A DNA stretch of 64,000 bases from Apostichopus japonicus (lineage: Eukaryota; Echinodermata; Holothuroidea; Aspidochirotida; Stichopodidae), in NCBI RefSeq assembly GCF_037975245.1, contig NC_092568.1, positions 31,964,501 to 32,028,500 of the forward strand, in the 5' to 3' direction. The notes beneath the pieces are model-generated. The model searched no databases. It saw only the letters and a list, made by a program, of their open reading frames with translations, and was not told where the DNA came from. The number at the start of each line of letters is the position of its first letter. The stretch's first letter is position 1. This document shows positions 46,901 through 61,900 of this stretch, in pieces. Position numbers and translations under genes: made by a program.

Positions 46901-49900
46901 GCTCTTGTGAGATTGTTAAGAATGTTATTATTTGAGTTCTGAGAGAATGCAAAACTATGTCAGAAAGACAAAACTTCTCTTAAAATCCCTTGCCCCTTTA
47001 CTGATTGCATCATTTGAAATCAGGATGTTATCCCTGGTTTTAGTTGGTATGCAAGTCCCTGGGGTTATGGCTGGCTTAGTCAATAGGACCCCCTGGCTTG
47101 TATCCCAGGGGGTGGGGTCACTGGTTCAAATCACATGATAGTGAATTGATGTTTCTTTGCCCTTAAGAAAACCATCATAGTTTCTCATAATTGACCTAAA
47201 TGGTTTGCTCATTTGGCAAACCATTTCGTGTCAGTTTAGGCTGCTTAGTTTACACTAAATCTAGTTATAGATAAATTGTCTTGAGTAGAATATAGCAGGA
47301 AATTTTTTCTTTTTTTCTTGACATGACTCATACATGTGTCATAGCCTTTTCGCTTTCGTTTCTTCCACTGGTAGTTTTGTATACATGGATGTTACCCTGT
47401 CATACTATAGCCTGTCTCTCCTGACTCCTTCAAAAAGACACAGATAAACAATTAATTATGTATAAACCAAAATTAATTTGCTTTTATAATTGTGTCGATA
47501 AACAAGTTATCCAGTTCCACGACTGTTTCAACATTGTTTTGCAATATTTCAGAACTGATGCACCTGCCCAACAGATTCAGGTGAAGGATTTTGGGCCCAG
47601 TTGGAGAGATGGCCATGCATTCAATGTTCTGATCCATAACATTCGACAGGACCTTGTAGATCTGGAGAAACTCCAAGAGAGGTCCAACAGTGAGAATCTG
47701 GACAATGCATTTAGCCTGGCCGAAAGAGAACTTGGAATCATGAAATTGCTGGAACCAAAAGGTTTGAACATACGAAAAAAATCATTTAAATATTGATCTG
47801 TTGAAGCTGCACATAGATATAGTTTCCATAATCTCTGCTATTTTTTATCAGTGAAGGAAAATATATTTTTACCTTAAAAGTGCTTCACTTCCCAGACCAT
47901 CAAAATTGCACCAGTATCAAAGTTGGCAAAATAGTAAGCTATTATTTTAAACAATAGTAGATTTGTGGCAAAGAATCAAACATTCAATATATTTTGCTCA
48001 CTAGAAACAGTCAAAAATATTCTCCCCAGATTGAGCTTGTGGTTGTCAGTGTCCAATCATGAGTAAACATTACTTGGCTTGGTCAAAATGATACAAGTGC
48101 ACAATCAGCTAGTCACTCTAAAGTTGCTCATTTTGAAAAGAATTGATTTGGGAAAACATAGTCTTAGTTTTGTTTAGAGTCAGTGTCTTAGGAGTTCCTT
48201 AAAGATTAATAATATTGTCCTAAAATATGCTAGAAAGTAAAATATAATGGCCATGCCTACTCAACTCTCACCAAGCATTTTACTAAAGTAGTTTCCTCAA
48301 TGAAACAGTTACTTCTCAAAATTTAACACATCCTTTCCTCATAATTTGTTGGTCTTTGAACCAAGTTGTTAATGATTGTCATGGGTCTAGCTAGCATGGC
48401 AGGGTGACAAAACCTTTATGATATCCATAACGTTCAGCAAATATTGAAACATTTCACCAGAGTAAGGTTCTGCTTTCTTGTTAAAGCAAATGTACTTTCC
48501 TTAGTAAATTGGGTTTGTACTTTGTTCAATTTATACTATGTAAATACCACAAGTCTTTCATTATGGATAGGTGTGATTGCGTGGGTGGGTGTTGTATAAG
48601 GATCAATGTGTAGATGACCTGAAAGTGAACTTTGATTTGCACCCCACATGATAGGAACTGTGCTCCAGAAAAAGAAGTTTTATACCCCCCCCCCCAGGTG
48701 ATAGGAACTGTGCTTCTGACAATTGATCTAAATAGTTTTTACAGTTGGAAAGAACTAGTGTTCCATTAAAGCTTTTCAATCTTTCGAAATAGATATATTG
48801 ATAAATTGTAACAAAATGTTACCTTTATTACATATGTTTGGAGATAGTCATTAGAAAATTATCAATATATTCAATAATTAGCCAATAGCTGTGATGTCAA
48901 TGGTGTCTGTTATTCAGTCTATGAATTACCCCAGTCATATAATACAGTTTTGCTATGAAATAATATTTATCCTCTGCTCAAAATAAATTTAGGGATAAAA
49001 TGATTACATGTATGGCAACCACTCACCAGAAGTAGCTAGTCAACAAAACTGTTTATCGAAAATAACACAAGCATCTGCAATATGAATTCATTCTTAAACT
49101 AAATAAACCATGCCTAAAATAATATTGAGACACTTTTCTTCAGAATTCATTATTGGCTTAACAAAAATCAATAATTTAAGTGACAACCAAGACAACTTAG
49201 TGTCGCCCTGGGTCGAAAAACTTTCAATCAGTAACATCACAATTGATTCAAGTTATCAGATGTGAAGGGGTTTTCAAATACATAGGATGAAGTATGAATC
49301 TGACAATTCTTAAAGGCAATTACTTATTTATTTGCAATATGTGGAGGAGATGGTTTTGTGGCAACTGCCCAAGGTGTATTCTAAGACATGGCCGTATTTT
49401 TTCCGGAGTTTATGAAAGAGCGAGCTAGGTTAATGTCTGCCATTTTCTTCATTTATAGATGTGGACGTGGACAAACCTGATGAGAAATCTATCATGACAT
49501 ACGTTTCACAGTTTTTCAAAGCGTTTCCTGAAACCGGATCTCACAAGAAGGTACGACGGTCTCAACCATTTTAATTTTCATAATCTGTTATATTGTTTTT
49601 AGTTTCCTCAATCTGTCAGACACGAGATAGCGATTCACTGAGACGAAGCTATTAGTTTGATCAATTTCTCCCGCGGTCAATTTTGGTGCAGATTTTCACA
49701 AATTGCGGTGTGAGCAGTGTCACTGTTTTGATTTCTTCTCAGCAATTGAAATATTCTGGAATGTTTAGAACACTATTGTTGACAGTTGATATTCATCTAT
49801 GTTTTGATGCGAAAGAAAGTGATCTTTTTCTCCTGACACAAACGTGGTGTAGGTTCAGAGACAAAAGAACCAAATAAATTGATTTCATTCCTCTCTTGAT

Positions 49901-52900
49901 GAACAACGGAACGTAAATATAAATTTCCCCGAGTCTCTGAAAGTATACTTTTGTTTTTCAGACCAGTCGGGAAAAGAAGCCCTTAATATGTCTCTTGCAA
50001 GTCTTCATGAAACCCTTGCTTCTCACTATGATTGATTTAGACAAGAAAAAATGTAAAAAAATTGTCATTATGTTTATCACATGTGTAGTTTCCATTTATG
50101 CTTCTGTTGTAGCCTGTAAAGGAATCCTCTTTTGGTTGGAAAAGTTACTCTGTCTTTTATAATTACTGTCACTGCTTTTACAAGATTTTGTGTCTTTAAT
50201 AGTAAATGAGCAGTTTTCTAACAGGTTTTGTTTGTGTTTTATCTCTTTTAATTATTGATTTATTTTTTACCATCAGAAGTCACTTGCTACATCTGAAGAA
50301 GATACAGAGAAGAGTCTGGTGGGGGAAGTCAGCGATTGGCTCTCCAAAGCAGATGCGATGATTCAAATAGCCAAAGAAAAGAAAAGATCTCAACAGGATG
50401 AATATTGGGTTAGTCTCTGACAGAGGAAATAAGAAAATTTCTCTAAAATTCTCTAAAATATCCTTTTTAATGAATAATTTTGGTGGCTCTTGAAGAATTA
50501 ATGAAAAGAGTAACTGCTGGAGGCGGATGGGTGTAAACTGTTTAAAGGTAACGTTACAGTTACACAAATGTTGATAATATGTATTGTGGTTGTCAACAGC
50601 TTAGTTCTTCCCATTTATAGTTAGTTTTTGGCATCAGTTTACTTGCTTTTAGGCCAAAACTACTTCCCTTTGGCAGTTTTTTTTATTATAGTTCTATATA
50701 TATTATTTCTATAGTTTATAATTTTTTAGATATTTTTAGGCATCACATAAATCATCTCTCAAAGTGACCTTTGACCCACAGAATGACCTATGATCACCTT
50801 CATAGTATACATTTTGTTAAATCAAGTGTCATTTTTTGTGATTTAAGTTATGTGATTTACTAAATCAACTTTTTGTCAGGCTTTCTTGTGTATATGTCAA
50901 TGACAATATAGAATTGAGAAATCCTTCTAATATGTGGGCGTTCTCTGGTCTCCCTACAGCAATTTGTTGAGTTTCAGACGGAACGCAACAAAACTCGCAG
51001 ACTGATGACAATCATCATGCAGAAAAAGGAGAAGAAGGTCTTGGTCACACTCAACAAGGAAGAATGTCAAATCATAATTGAAAGATGGACAAAGATATCC
51101 CAGCAATACTCAGAGTGGAGGAGAAGCATTGAAGAGACCTTCCCAGCAAAACTGAAGGAGATTGCCGATTGGCTGACGAAGGCTGAAGATCTTGTGGCGA
51201 CAGAAGTTCAACCGTCGAAAATTGATGAAGAAACCTTGAGCATCGTAAAACGGCGACTTGTTGAACACAAGGTATAAATGGTAGCATTGTGGGGGATGTC
51301 TCCAACTATGAGATGGATATTCAGATGCTAGATCGCAGGGCTTGCATCCCTGAGGTCACTCCCTGGTTTGAATCTTGTTCTTGCCAAATAAAAGTCAGTA
51401 TCTGCCAATTTTGAGGTGTTCATTTGCTTACTCCAAAAACCCTAATTCCTTAAGGAATCAAATCCTCCGTCCCTTCCACAGAGCTCTGACTTTCTACTCA
51501 CTGAATTCCCCATTTTTGCCACTCCATTCCCACAGGGAGAAATAAATGTGGCAATTCTTTTATGATTTTTTGCCATGTCACCTTTCATTTTTGACTCCTA
51601 ATTCTTCATTATTTTTCCTATCACAGGATCACTTTAAAGAGGGTCCGAATGTCCAAAGAAGTTTATTTCACATCAGACAGACAAACCCAAAGTCTGGTGC
51701 AAATGTAATACCTGATGAAATACTCAAAGAAATGAACGAAAGATTAGAAGAAGTTCTTCCTGCAGCAGATACAAAACTGCACAAACTGATCTACCTTGAA
51801 AGGAAGTACAGGCTACTGGCATTTGCCGTCATGGCGGAGAAGAAGCTGGAGACGTGGACTGTAAAATATGGCAGCAGAGAGGAAACACAGCAGCTGATCA
51901 ACAACTATGAGGTACCACTGATCCCCTCTACAGAGGATTACTAAAAATAGGCTTGAAGAGGTCGTCAGGCCATGATCAACTCCCTCCTCATCTTTCACCC
52001 CTGTAACAAAAGAGAAGTGAAAAAACATTCTTTTGGTTTCAGTGTATCCTAGCTATTTGTTTACTTAAAAAAGCTTAATGTCTTAGCCCGGAATCATTGC
52101 GTGTGCTTTTGTTCTTAAAGATTATCAGCATTTTCCTCCAATCAAACATTTAATTGTTTAATTTGATTTGTTTTGGAATAAGTTAAAGAATCAGCACCTG
52201 CAGGCAAGTAATTTGAAATCTTTTAGCAGTTTTTAGCATGTTAAAAGTGGGACCAGTGTTGATAACTGGTAAATTAGATGAAGCACTTTTTGGATTCATA
52301 AAGAATACAATTTTGAAACAAAATTGAAATATTGATAGAATGGAATAGTGTCGATAACAATGGATATCACCTTCCTCTATTCCAGTGTTCGTATTTTAAA
52401 TTATCGTATTTCCAGTTTTACTAGCTTATGAACATGGTGTGGTTCTTTCACTGTTGCAAAATTTTCTAAAAATTTTACTTGACAGAACTCAAAAGTTATA
52501 CTATAGATACCATATATTTGTGCAGATAATTAACTTTTTATGTAGAAATTGTTAATTTACAATCCTTAGCCCTTTGAAACATCAAATATTCAAGTTGTGT
52601 GTTGTTATATGATTTTGTTATAATTTTCTCTCTAACAGGACTTTCTAACAAAAGCAGATTACTTTACAGAATTTGATCAAAATTTGAGAGAATTTCGTGA
52701 AAATACCAGAGGTCATTCAAGTCAAGCTTCCGGTGAGTGATAGAACTACGTTGTTTGTCGTGTGCACACTTTTACTCATGAACTGTTGAATATTCAGAAG
52801 GAAGGGCTAAACCCATCAAGTACAGAACATTTGGCAATTGTCACCTCTACAGTATGTCATTCATAATATTATAAACAACGGTCGTTTTGCTTCTTTAAGA

Positions 52901-55900
52901 CACCCAACTGTCGTTAGCACAGGAAAATGAACTGTTGCTACTTTAAATGTTCATCTTTATTCAAAGAAAACTACTGGTTTGTAATAGTCTAAGTTGCAAG
53001 TGTTGATGAGAATGAGAGAAAGTGAGAATTTGCATATAGATAAAGGAATAAGAGGAGTCATTCCTACCACTGATTGGTTTTTGTTGTGATTGCTCTTGTT
53101 ACTCTTCTCATTCCTTTGGTCAGTTAAAAAAAAACAAATTTGGGATATTCTGGAGAAAGTATTCAATGAATAAATTTTAGTTAATGTCTGATTAATTCAA
53201 TATCAGTTTCAACGACATGTGAATAAGGCCCGGTCTGTATGTACATATACATATATAATAGGTCACAAGTAAACATGCATGGGTTTTAATAATAGGTAGA
53301 ATCTAAGAGCCCCCCCCCCCTTTAAAAAAAAAAAAGTACTAGATATGTATTAAGAAAGTATCTACAGATTGGAAGAGTCCTGTTTGACTCAGGTAAGATA
53401 TGAAGATAGTCAATGGGAGAAGTTAGGTCTTGTATCGGCTTAAAATCTGACAGACGCTGTTGTGATGTTTAAGATTCAATTCTCAATAGCACAGGAAATC
53501 GAACAATGTGATATTTTTCATGTTGATCTGCCATTTAAAGAAATTACGATGTGTAATTGTGTGAAAGTGGAAATTATGAAAGGAATAAAAAGTGAATTTG
53601 CACATGGAATGAATAATATTATATAGTTGTTCCTACTGCTTGGTTGAAGCTTCTGTGACTAATTGTTGTATTGTTTGTTACTGATTTGGTTTCTCTCTGT
53701 AACAGTTGTCTGTTATACCAAGTTCTGATTCATTTTCTAGAGAAAGTATTCAATGAGTAAATTGTTTACAAAGAAGTTATTTTTTCCCCCCATTGAATTC
53801 TTGCTTTACTCAGGTTAAGGAAAGATGGAATATTTTCTTGAATCACAAAGAAATATTATATATTGTATAGTATCCAGATTGATTGTGGTTTATTCAATTT
53901 AATCACAGATGAATAATATCCAACTCACAAACTACTAAGTCAGTTTGACTAAACGTGATAATTTTGATCATATATATAAATATTTATATATAATTTTTTT
54001 CCTCTTCTCTTTAAGATGAAGATAAAAAAGAAGCTGAAAACTTTGAGCAAGAAATGCTAAAGAAAAAGGAGTTTTTGATGGTGGAAATGGAGAGCGTAAG
54101 GCCAACAATGAATCGGGTGGTCAATGCCTGGGAGATTTACCAAACCAATGTCTCCAGTCTTCAGATATGGCTGGATGGAGCAGAAAAAGTACTTAATATT
54201 GGAACAGCTGACCAAAAATCAGTAAGTCACTTTATGAGCTTTCAATATTAAAGAGGTTTTTTCTTTCCACTTGTAATAGTAGCTTCACACATCAACAAAA
54301 CTTCCAGAAACTACTCAACACAAAGTAAGCATAATGAAAATTTGCTAATCAACATGTAAAAATTCACTAGCTTGATCGACTTAACACTAGTAGTATAGTT
54401 AAATGCTAATGAAAGTTCAAAAGCTAACAAAATGCATCTGACTGCAGCTATGTCATGCACCTTGGAAAGAAACCTTTGTAGAAAATATTCGATTAAAAGC
54501 CAAAAATATAGAAATAAATAGTCATATGACAGCAGCATGAACATGATGACTAAACCAAATGTCAAATTGGTGATAGCTTGTCTTCTGTAAGGTTTGCTAT
54601 ATTTACTAGCCTAGGCCAATTATGTTATGATATTGTGATCAACAAGTGTTTTTTCAATTGAATCAGTAGTAATGCAAGTTTTCAGGGAACTTTAACATTA
54701 GGCCTAGCTCTAGCTAAAGTGTGAATGTACATTTTTTTCCTCAAAAATATTGGTTTTCAGCTGTATTCTATCACTTATATTGAGAAATCTGGTGTTTTCA
54801 TTGTTACAATACATTTTTTATTATGGTGAACAGAAAATAATAATTCTTAGCAATATGGTTTGCAGCAAAAGTGTCTGTACTATAAGTGTATGCTAGTAAA
54901 GGTAATGATAAACTGAGGTTTGAATAGCCTTCAAATTCCAGAGTATCAAACGCTACAGTGCATTTCTGAGTCTCTGACAGTAACTTCAGTTTGCAAATGG
55001 TAGATTGTAGACCATATTCGTCAAGGCCTAGAAAGCTGTAAGAAACAAGATGCCTGATTTTCTCCTCAGATTTAACCTCCATTTTGTTTTCGCGTTGATC
55101 AAACTTTTATTATAGGTGAATCAACACAACGTCTACATGAAAATGTTCCTATTAACAATAAGTATACTCTGAGATTTTAATGTGCAAGGAAAGTGTCCTT
55201 GTAGTCTTACTAATGAGCTCTGAAATGTGATCAGTTACACTAAATTGTATTTTCTATGACTTCAACTTAAATTCCAGGAGGGTGGTATCGATATTAACCA
55301 TGTCATATCTATATTGTGTTGAAAAAAACAATATCCCGCATGTCGCTTTTATTCAGTGCAAGAGGACATTTATGAAGACATATTTAAATTAAGGTTGATC
55401 TAACGCACATTCCTTCCTCGGTGATGTTAACTGAAAAGTCAAGGGCAATTTCGAAAATAAACTGGTTTATCTGTCTGTGACATGCCTAGAAGTGAGAATA
55501 AAAGTCAAGATGAGAAAGGATTTATTCAGCAGAAAACTGACTTTATTAATCAATATGGTACTTATGTGTTGCAGTTGAAAGATTTGGTGACCAAGATACA
55601 TAAGGTTGGGAATGGAATTTTTGTTTTGTGGTTTGTTTGCATGCACTAGTTTTACTTTTTTCATATTCAGGAATGTTGAATTTATCATAGAACAGAATTT
55701 AAACTTGAGTCGTTCATCTTTCACAATTTTTTCCATACGTTATACTTTCAATTGCAAGGTGATATGGTTGTGTTGATGTTTTATTACACAGGTTGTCTCA
55801 TTTTTAATCAGGCTACAAGAGTGTTAGTGATGCTAGTTAAATCATTTCAAGTAATTGAATAACAATGAATATTCAGTGACCTTGATGAATAATTAAATAC

Positions 55901-58900
55901 ATAAATATTCAGTACCTCCTCCAGGGTACTCTTTCATGATGCATTGTCTGGAATCTTTGTTAAGTGGATGTAAAAAAAAGCTTGCTAAAGGTATCAGATG
56001 TTAGTTGCACTTTGTCTGAAAGCCTTAGAAGCTACAACAGTTTATGGGTCACAAAATGTCTACAACACTGTCACAGGGTCGCTGAAGAAAGTTTGGTTGT
56101 TATCTTGTTGGATATTGCCTGGAAATCTTTAGAACTATTATCCTAACACACAGAACCAAAATGTGTCATTTATTCAATTGTGACTTTTGTTTGGGTTAAT
56201 TTCACCATTTTAGATCGCAAATAGTCACAAGTGTTCACTTCAGAATAAACAAAACCAACTGAAAATTGTCAGTTGATTGCTTAGTGTATGATTGCAAGGA
56301 AGCAGCATATCACACCATTGTAGCTTGTATGCCGTACACCCAAATATAATGTTTTGTTGTGTAGTATTTGAATATGATCTGTTCCCCCGTGTGATATCCT
56401 TTGGTGTTAGCGTAGGTACGGGGATGTATATAGAATGAACAAAGAGGCAGAGAACAAACAAGAGACGTGTGTTATGATGCTCTCTACCTACTATGTTCTA
56501 ATCTTCATATTTATCGAACCATCTTTACTACATTACACTCCAGGGCTTTGTGTTATCAAGTGATGCTTGTGTTTGCTTGCTCTAATTGGTCGGTTTTTTT
56601 GCAAACTGTATCAAGTGGAGAAATTGATATAGTCCCGCCACAATAAACAAGCTATAAATATCTGTGTTCAACACTTTCATTTTCATTCTCTGTGTTTCTG
56701 GCTACATTGAAACCTCCAACAAAAATGCTATTATGGAAGTGATAGATGTGCTTCAACACAATAAGCAGACAGTAATAATATTTCATGCAGTACATTAACG
56801 TATTGGAAACAATGATATGGACCCAGAGTTTTGTATGCACATTTGCCAATAAGGCCTAGGTATATATTGACTATTACAGTTGTGTTGTAGGCTAACTGTT
56901 GATATACGGTTTGAAAAGTACCATATTTATCTGAAAGTATTAATATTTAAGTATCTGCTGTGACACTTAATATACAACAAACGAATAATACATTCATTCT
57001 GTGGCTTTAATCTATCAGATTATTTCTGATATATTCAAGGATGATTATTATATTGTTGAGATCTTCCGGTCACTCTGTTTCTATGGCAATGCTAGTAAAG
57101 TATTGGATTCTCATATTGGGCAACAAAACTAAGAGATCATGTCTTTTTAAAGTGGTAGGTTCTAAACTGGATCAAGAATTAAAAATATTAATTGTATTAA
57201 ATTTCATTGTGGCAGATAGCAGCAATGTGCAACAATATAATACTGCTTGCTTAGTGTCAGAGAACTCTTTGTATATCTTTATACATCTCTGGTTTCTAAA
57301 TGTCTCCCTCTTTATTTCCCTCTTTATGGCACGGTTCAGGATCATTTTGATCAGCCCAAAAGGTGAAAAGTTTGTGTTGTGCCTCATTGAAATGCAAGCA
57401 GTTTAGTTATTTTGTAAATAACTATATGTAATCCTCTCTGAAGAATATAGAAATAGGCTCAGTGCTGTGCTATAATAAGATCTTTCTTTGTTGTTTGTAA
57501 TTAAGCTTTTTCGTATCATTGTGATTTGTGAATGTTTTCATTATCTCACAGAGAACATTGTGACTTTTCCTAATACTTTCTATTACTATTTAAGTTAAAG
57601 TCAGTATAGGCCCCAAATTATAGCAAGCTGTTATTGCAAGAAGTTTTCAAAAATTACTTTCCTGGAGGTCTTTACTCTCCAAATTGTTCTCAGACATTGT
57701 AAAGGAACACACAAAGATGACTGAATGTCCCAGTGAGGAAAATTTCCTCGAAGGTTGTAATAAACAGTTTAAGAATTTTGACCAAAGGTGACCTTATATG
57801 AATATCTAGCATATTTGGGGCCAATACAGCATACCTTTAAATACCGTCTACCGTCATTATTTCTAAATGAACCAAAAGGGAAAAAATATATATGAATAAT
57901 GAAACCAGATATGTAGCATAGTTCATCACATCATGGGATAAAGTCAACTAATTCCTTTAAAGCTTCTCAAATTCCTATCCAGCTGTTTGGAGCATGCTGC
58001 AAATTATGGTCATGTTTGTCAATTTTCAAAACATATCAAATGACATTTAAGTATAACATAATACCTTTCATAAAGTGTGGTATGGCTTTGTTTGCCCAGT
58101 ATACTCTGATTTACTATCACAGGATGTGTAATCAGGTAAGTATCATTATCAGGTAAAACAAAATGAAACAAGAAAATTTGTGAAGTTTGCATGATTATAT
58201 TTGCCCATTCCTTGATACAAAACTGCAATTGTGCATATACATTTGAAAGTGCTTTTAAAATTGGTCCGTTTTTCAGAAATATATGACCTTTGTTTTTTTG
58301 TCTTGGTGCATGCTGTACTGGGTCTCATACACCTGTTTAAATCTGTAAACTAGGAGCACAGCAAGGTTGATACTAGCCACGGTTAAATGTGATATGTTTG
58401 AATACCTTGTGACAACCCATTGTGTCATTGCTCATAGCCTAAATTGATATATAGCTTAAATTCCACTCATAGCTTCTTGCCTGGCTCAAACTGTGCTGTC
58501 GTAATGTTCTCCTCTGGTGCTATCAGTTGGGTATCAGTGGTCATGGAGTAGTGTTGATGGTTTCTGAGGAGGACAGCATTTCAAGACTCTTCAAGTCTTT
58601 GCGATCGGTCGGCTCCCAGGACCATCAGTGTATAGTCTCTGTAATGAATTTAGAGAAAGTTGCTTAGGAGTTTAGGTAGAAAGATTCTCTGGTAAGTTGA
58701 GTTTTTAATCTTTAATTAACACAGTTACAGATGGCCACTTTGTGTTTAATTTAAGGCATTCTTTAATACTGTAACCAGTCTACATGTATTGGGATTTGTT
58801 TAGGTCGTCATTACAAGGAAAAATGTTTTTGAGATTTCTTGGGGGTGGGATAAGGCGGGGGTGGGCGGGGGGGTGGGAATCAGAAATCATTTTGTCTTAG

Positions 58901-61900
58901 GTATTTGAACAGAAATGAATGTAAGAGAATATTAAGGAGGCTTGTGTGAAGGTTGTTTAATCAGTATAGACTATCATAATTAATGAAACAATGATGCCAG
59001 ACAACCTTTGCTTCGTTATCAAATCATTTAAACTGATTTAAGATTGAGAGTGATTGGTGTCTGAAATTTACAGATCTTTTGAGATCAAGACTTCAGTAAA
59101 TAGGTGAAAGAAATTAGGAAAACTCATAATTGACTGTAATTTACAGAGGAGCCATGGCATAATTGAACATGTATATTGTTATTTTACTCTATGAGTGTCG
59201 GTAGATGACACATTGGTTACCCGAATGAAGTACGTTTCTGCTCTGTTCAAGTACTGTACTACCTTCGAAAGTAGTATGGTTTTGCTCACCTTAAACTAGA
59301 ACACTTAGGAAAACGAGGGGTGGGAGAGGGTGGAGGGGTTGAGAAGTTTACTGTGCATTGAAAATAACTATTCTTGAACTCGGGAGAGGGGGGGGTTAGG
59401 GAGGGGTTGGGAAGTGGTGGCACGATGACTTTCCGTGGACAGGGACAGTCCAAGGGATAATGTATGTCTCACAAATAACAGCTTTGTTAATAACAATATT
59501 TTCTTTGAAGATCCCTCATGATGAGGGAATGATTTCTATTGTGTTTTCTTGGGAGTTAAAAAGGATATATCTTGAGAGGCAACACAGCCTCCAAACAAAA
59601 TAAGTGCAAGGATTAGGAATCTCTTAATCCCATGGCTGGTTATTGATTAATTACAACTTTTAGAACATCATGTATGACTCAATACAGTATATTAGTGTAT
59701 TGTACCTTCAGTAAATAATTAATGTTCTGGGATCGCTTAATATCACTTGCAACTTAACTCTTAAAGGTTTGATCCCTACCATTGTAGCAGATCTTCATCT
59801 TCCACTCCCAAAAGTAATTTTGTTGACTTTAATCAACATGCCTCCAGGCCGAGACTGATTCTCCATACATTCTCAATGGAAGCTTAATTACCAGAGAAAG
59901 GACAAAAGAGAGAAAAAAAACACAATTTATATTTCACACTAGCAACAATCTAATATTTGTAAAAGTTCAAGGCAATAACTGGTCATATTTATCGTCCATC
60001 TGTAATGAATGAAATTTTTGCTCCATTGTAGGACATGGTAGAATTCACACCTTATTTGTGAAGTCACATGTGTACAGCCACTGTATAGTTACATGTAAAA
60101 TTGTTACTTTACCAGAAGTTCTTTTGTTTGGTTACTGCCCAGCCTGATATATATCAACATGCCATGGCTGAGTCTTTGATGAAGCATTTTTTTGACAGGT
60201 TTTCTGCTTGATAAATTCTATTTATGGCTATACTACATTTTAATTTTTACAGAGTTGAAATTAAGTTCAACTGTCCCATAGTGGTATTGGTAAAGTGGCT
60301 TAATATGGTATAGTAGTTGTATAACCTTTCATACTTCTCTGGAATTGCTGGAATTTGTTGCAACAATTTCTGTAAGGATAGGATATTTTATTTTGGTCGG
60401 TAGTCGTCAGATTATATTAGAGTCTAGGTGATAAGTGATGTTTGCTAACATCAATCATAAGCAGTCCTGTAACTGTTTGTTGACATGCTGATGGTGGTTG
60501 CTGTTTACCAGGTGGGAAGTATCCTGTTGGAAATTTTCAATTATGTAGCACCTGGATGTAGAATCTATTACAAGAAATCTGTGAATGGAATACTCCAAAA
60601 CTTGCCCACTCTAAAATATCAGCTTTCATAAACAGTAAGTTTTGATAAAGTTATTTAGTTTATAACTTTAATAATTGTATTAAGAGTTTTTTTTTGTATC
60701 CTCTTCAGAGGAAAATAGACAGACAAATTTATATAGACATAAAGCTGAAAGCAAAAACTCTGAGATATGATCATGTAGCAAATCACATAAAACAACAATG
60801 ATGTAGTGAGAAGATATTCAAAATATCTCAGAATACTCTACAAATTTTTAGTATTTTTAAGCTTTTATAAAATATTGAAGGAGATGGAGTGGAAGGGGAA
60901 GGAGGGGGAGGGAGATGTGGGGAAGGGAAGAAAGAGATGAGTTAGGGGGAGGGAAGGGGAGGGGGAATAGGGAGAGGGAAGGGGGATGACGGAAGGGAAG
61001 GGAATGAAGGGGAGAGGAAGGGAAGGGGGAGGGGGAAGAAGATGACAGGAAGGAATATCTTAAATAACAGTATTTGCATCCATTGGCTTAGATGTGATAA
61101 CATTTTGTGTTAACATTATGTGATGAGCTGTGTTAAAGTGGAATGCTGTTGGTACTTATTTGGTTCAAGAACACTTGTTATAAACAAACACCTTGATGAT
61201 TCATTGCCTTTATAGTTTGATAGATGGTTATCTTGTTGTCAATTAACAAACTCGTTCTTGGCGTAGTGGACAACCACTTAACCAAGAAAGTACTAGTATA
61301 TTTAACCTCTGCATTGAATAGTCTAAGAGCATTATTGTTTCGAGACCGTGATTTAATTTTCGTGTAGGGGTCAGGAGAGGGGGTAAGGATGTTGGAGGAA
61401 TGGTAATATGGTAGTTTGGGAAGTGGGCTTAACATTAAATGCTAACTAATCCTTGCTGTACCAAGACATGGACTTTCTTATGGTCATCACTGTTGATTTT
61501 TGGGATTTATTTTTTATGGTAGTGTATTAATTCTTTTTAGTACAGTATATGTACGAGAATAATTATTGAGATATAAATGGGACTATGAGCAGATTTGAAA
61601 AGCTCTGAAAAATAGTGTTAAGGAGTATTGCCCTCCTTGCAGCACACTATTAAGATGTACAAAATCCATATCATGTACAGTAGGCAAAGAATTAATCTTT
61701 CTTGCTTCTGTTCAGTTATCTGTCAATATTTTATAGTTACTGTCATTTCTACCATTAAATTTTGGCACAGTATACGGTGTATTGTAATGCCGAAGAAGTG
61801 GAACATTTGACCTAAATTGGCCAACATCTGTGCTTTAATAAAACTTTATTGATGTAAACCTTGTAACTCTGCACATCAGCTTGATATACTGAAATTGGTG

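Larger units (their letters stand above)
42341..47552 (+). other. Nesprin intron 6 (5.2 kb)
   Basis: No exon recognised. It contains G-rich runs (44090-44106, 44443-44452), a 30-bp tandem repeat at 45.2 kb and a tRNA-like remnant at 47.07 kb. The 183-codon open frame on the - strand (45540-46091) shows no recognisable domain. Confidence 0.55.

Noticed and set aside
57041-57406. 121-codon open frame on the + strand in nesprin intron 13
   Set aside because: Starts at a non-coding position, hydrophobic random-looking translation, no homology recognised and no flanking splice signals.
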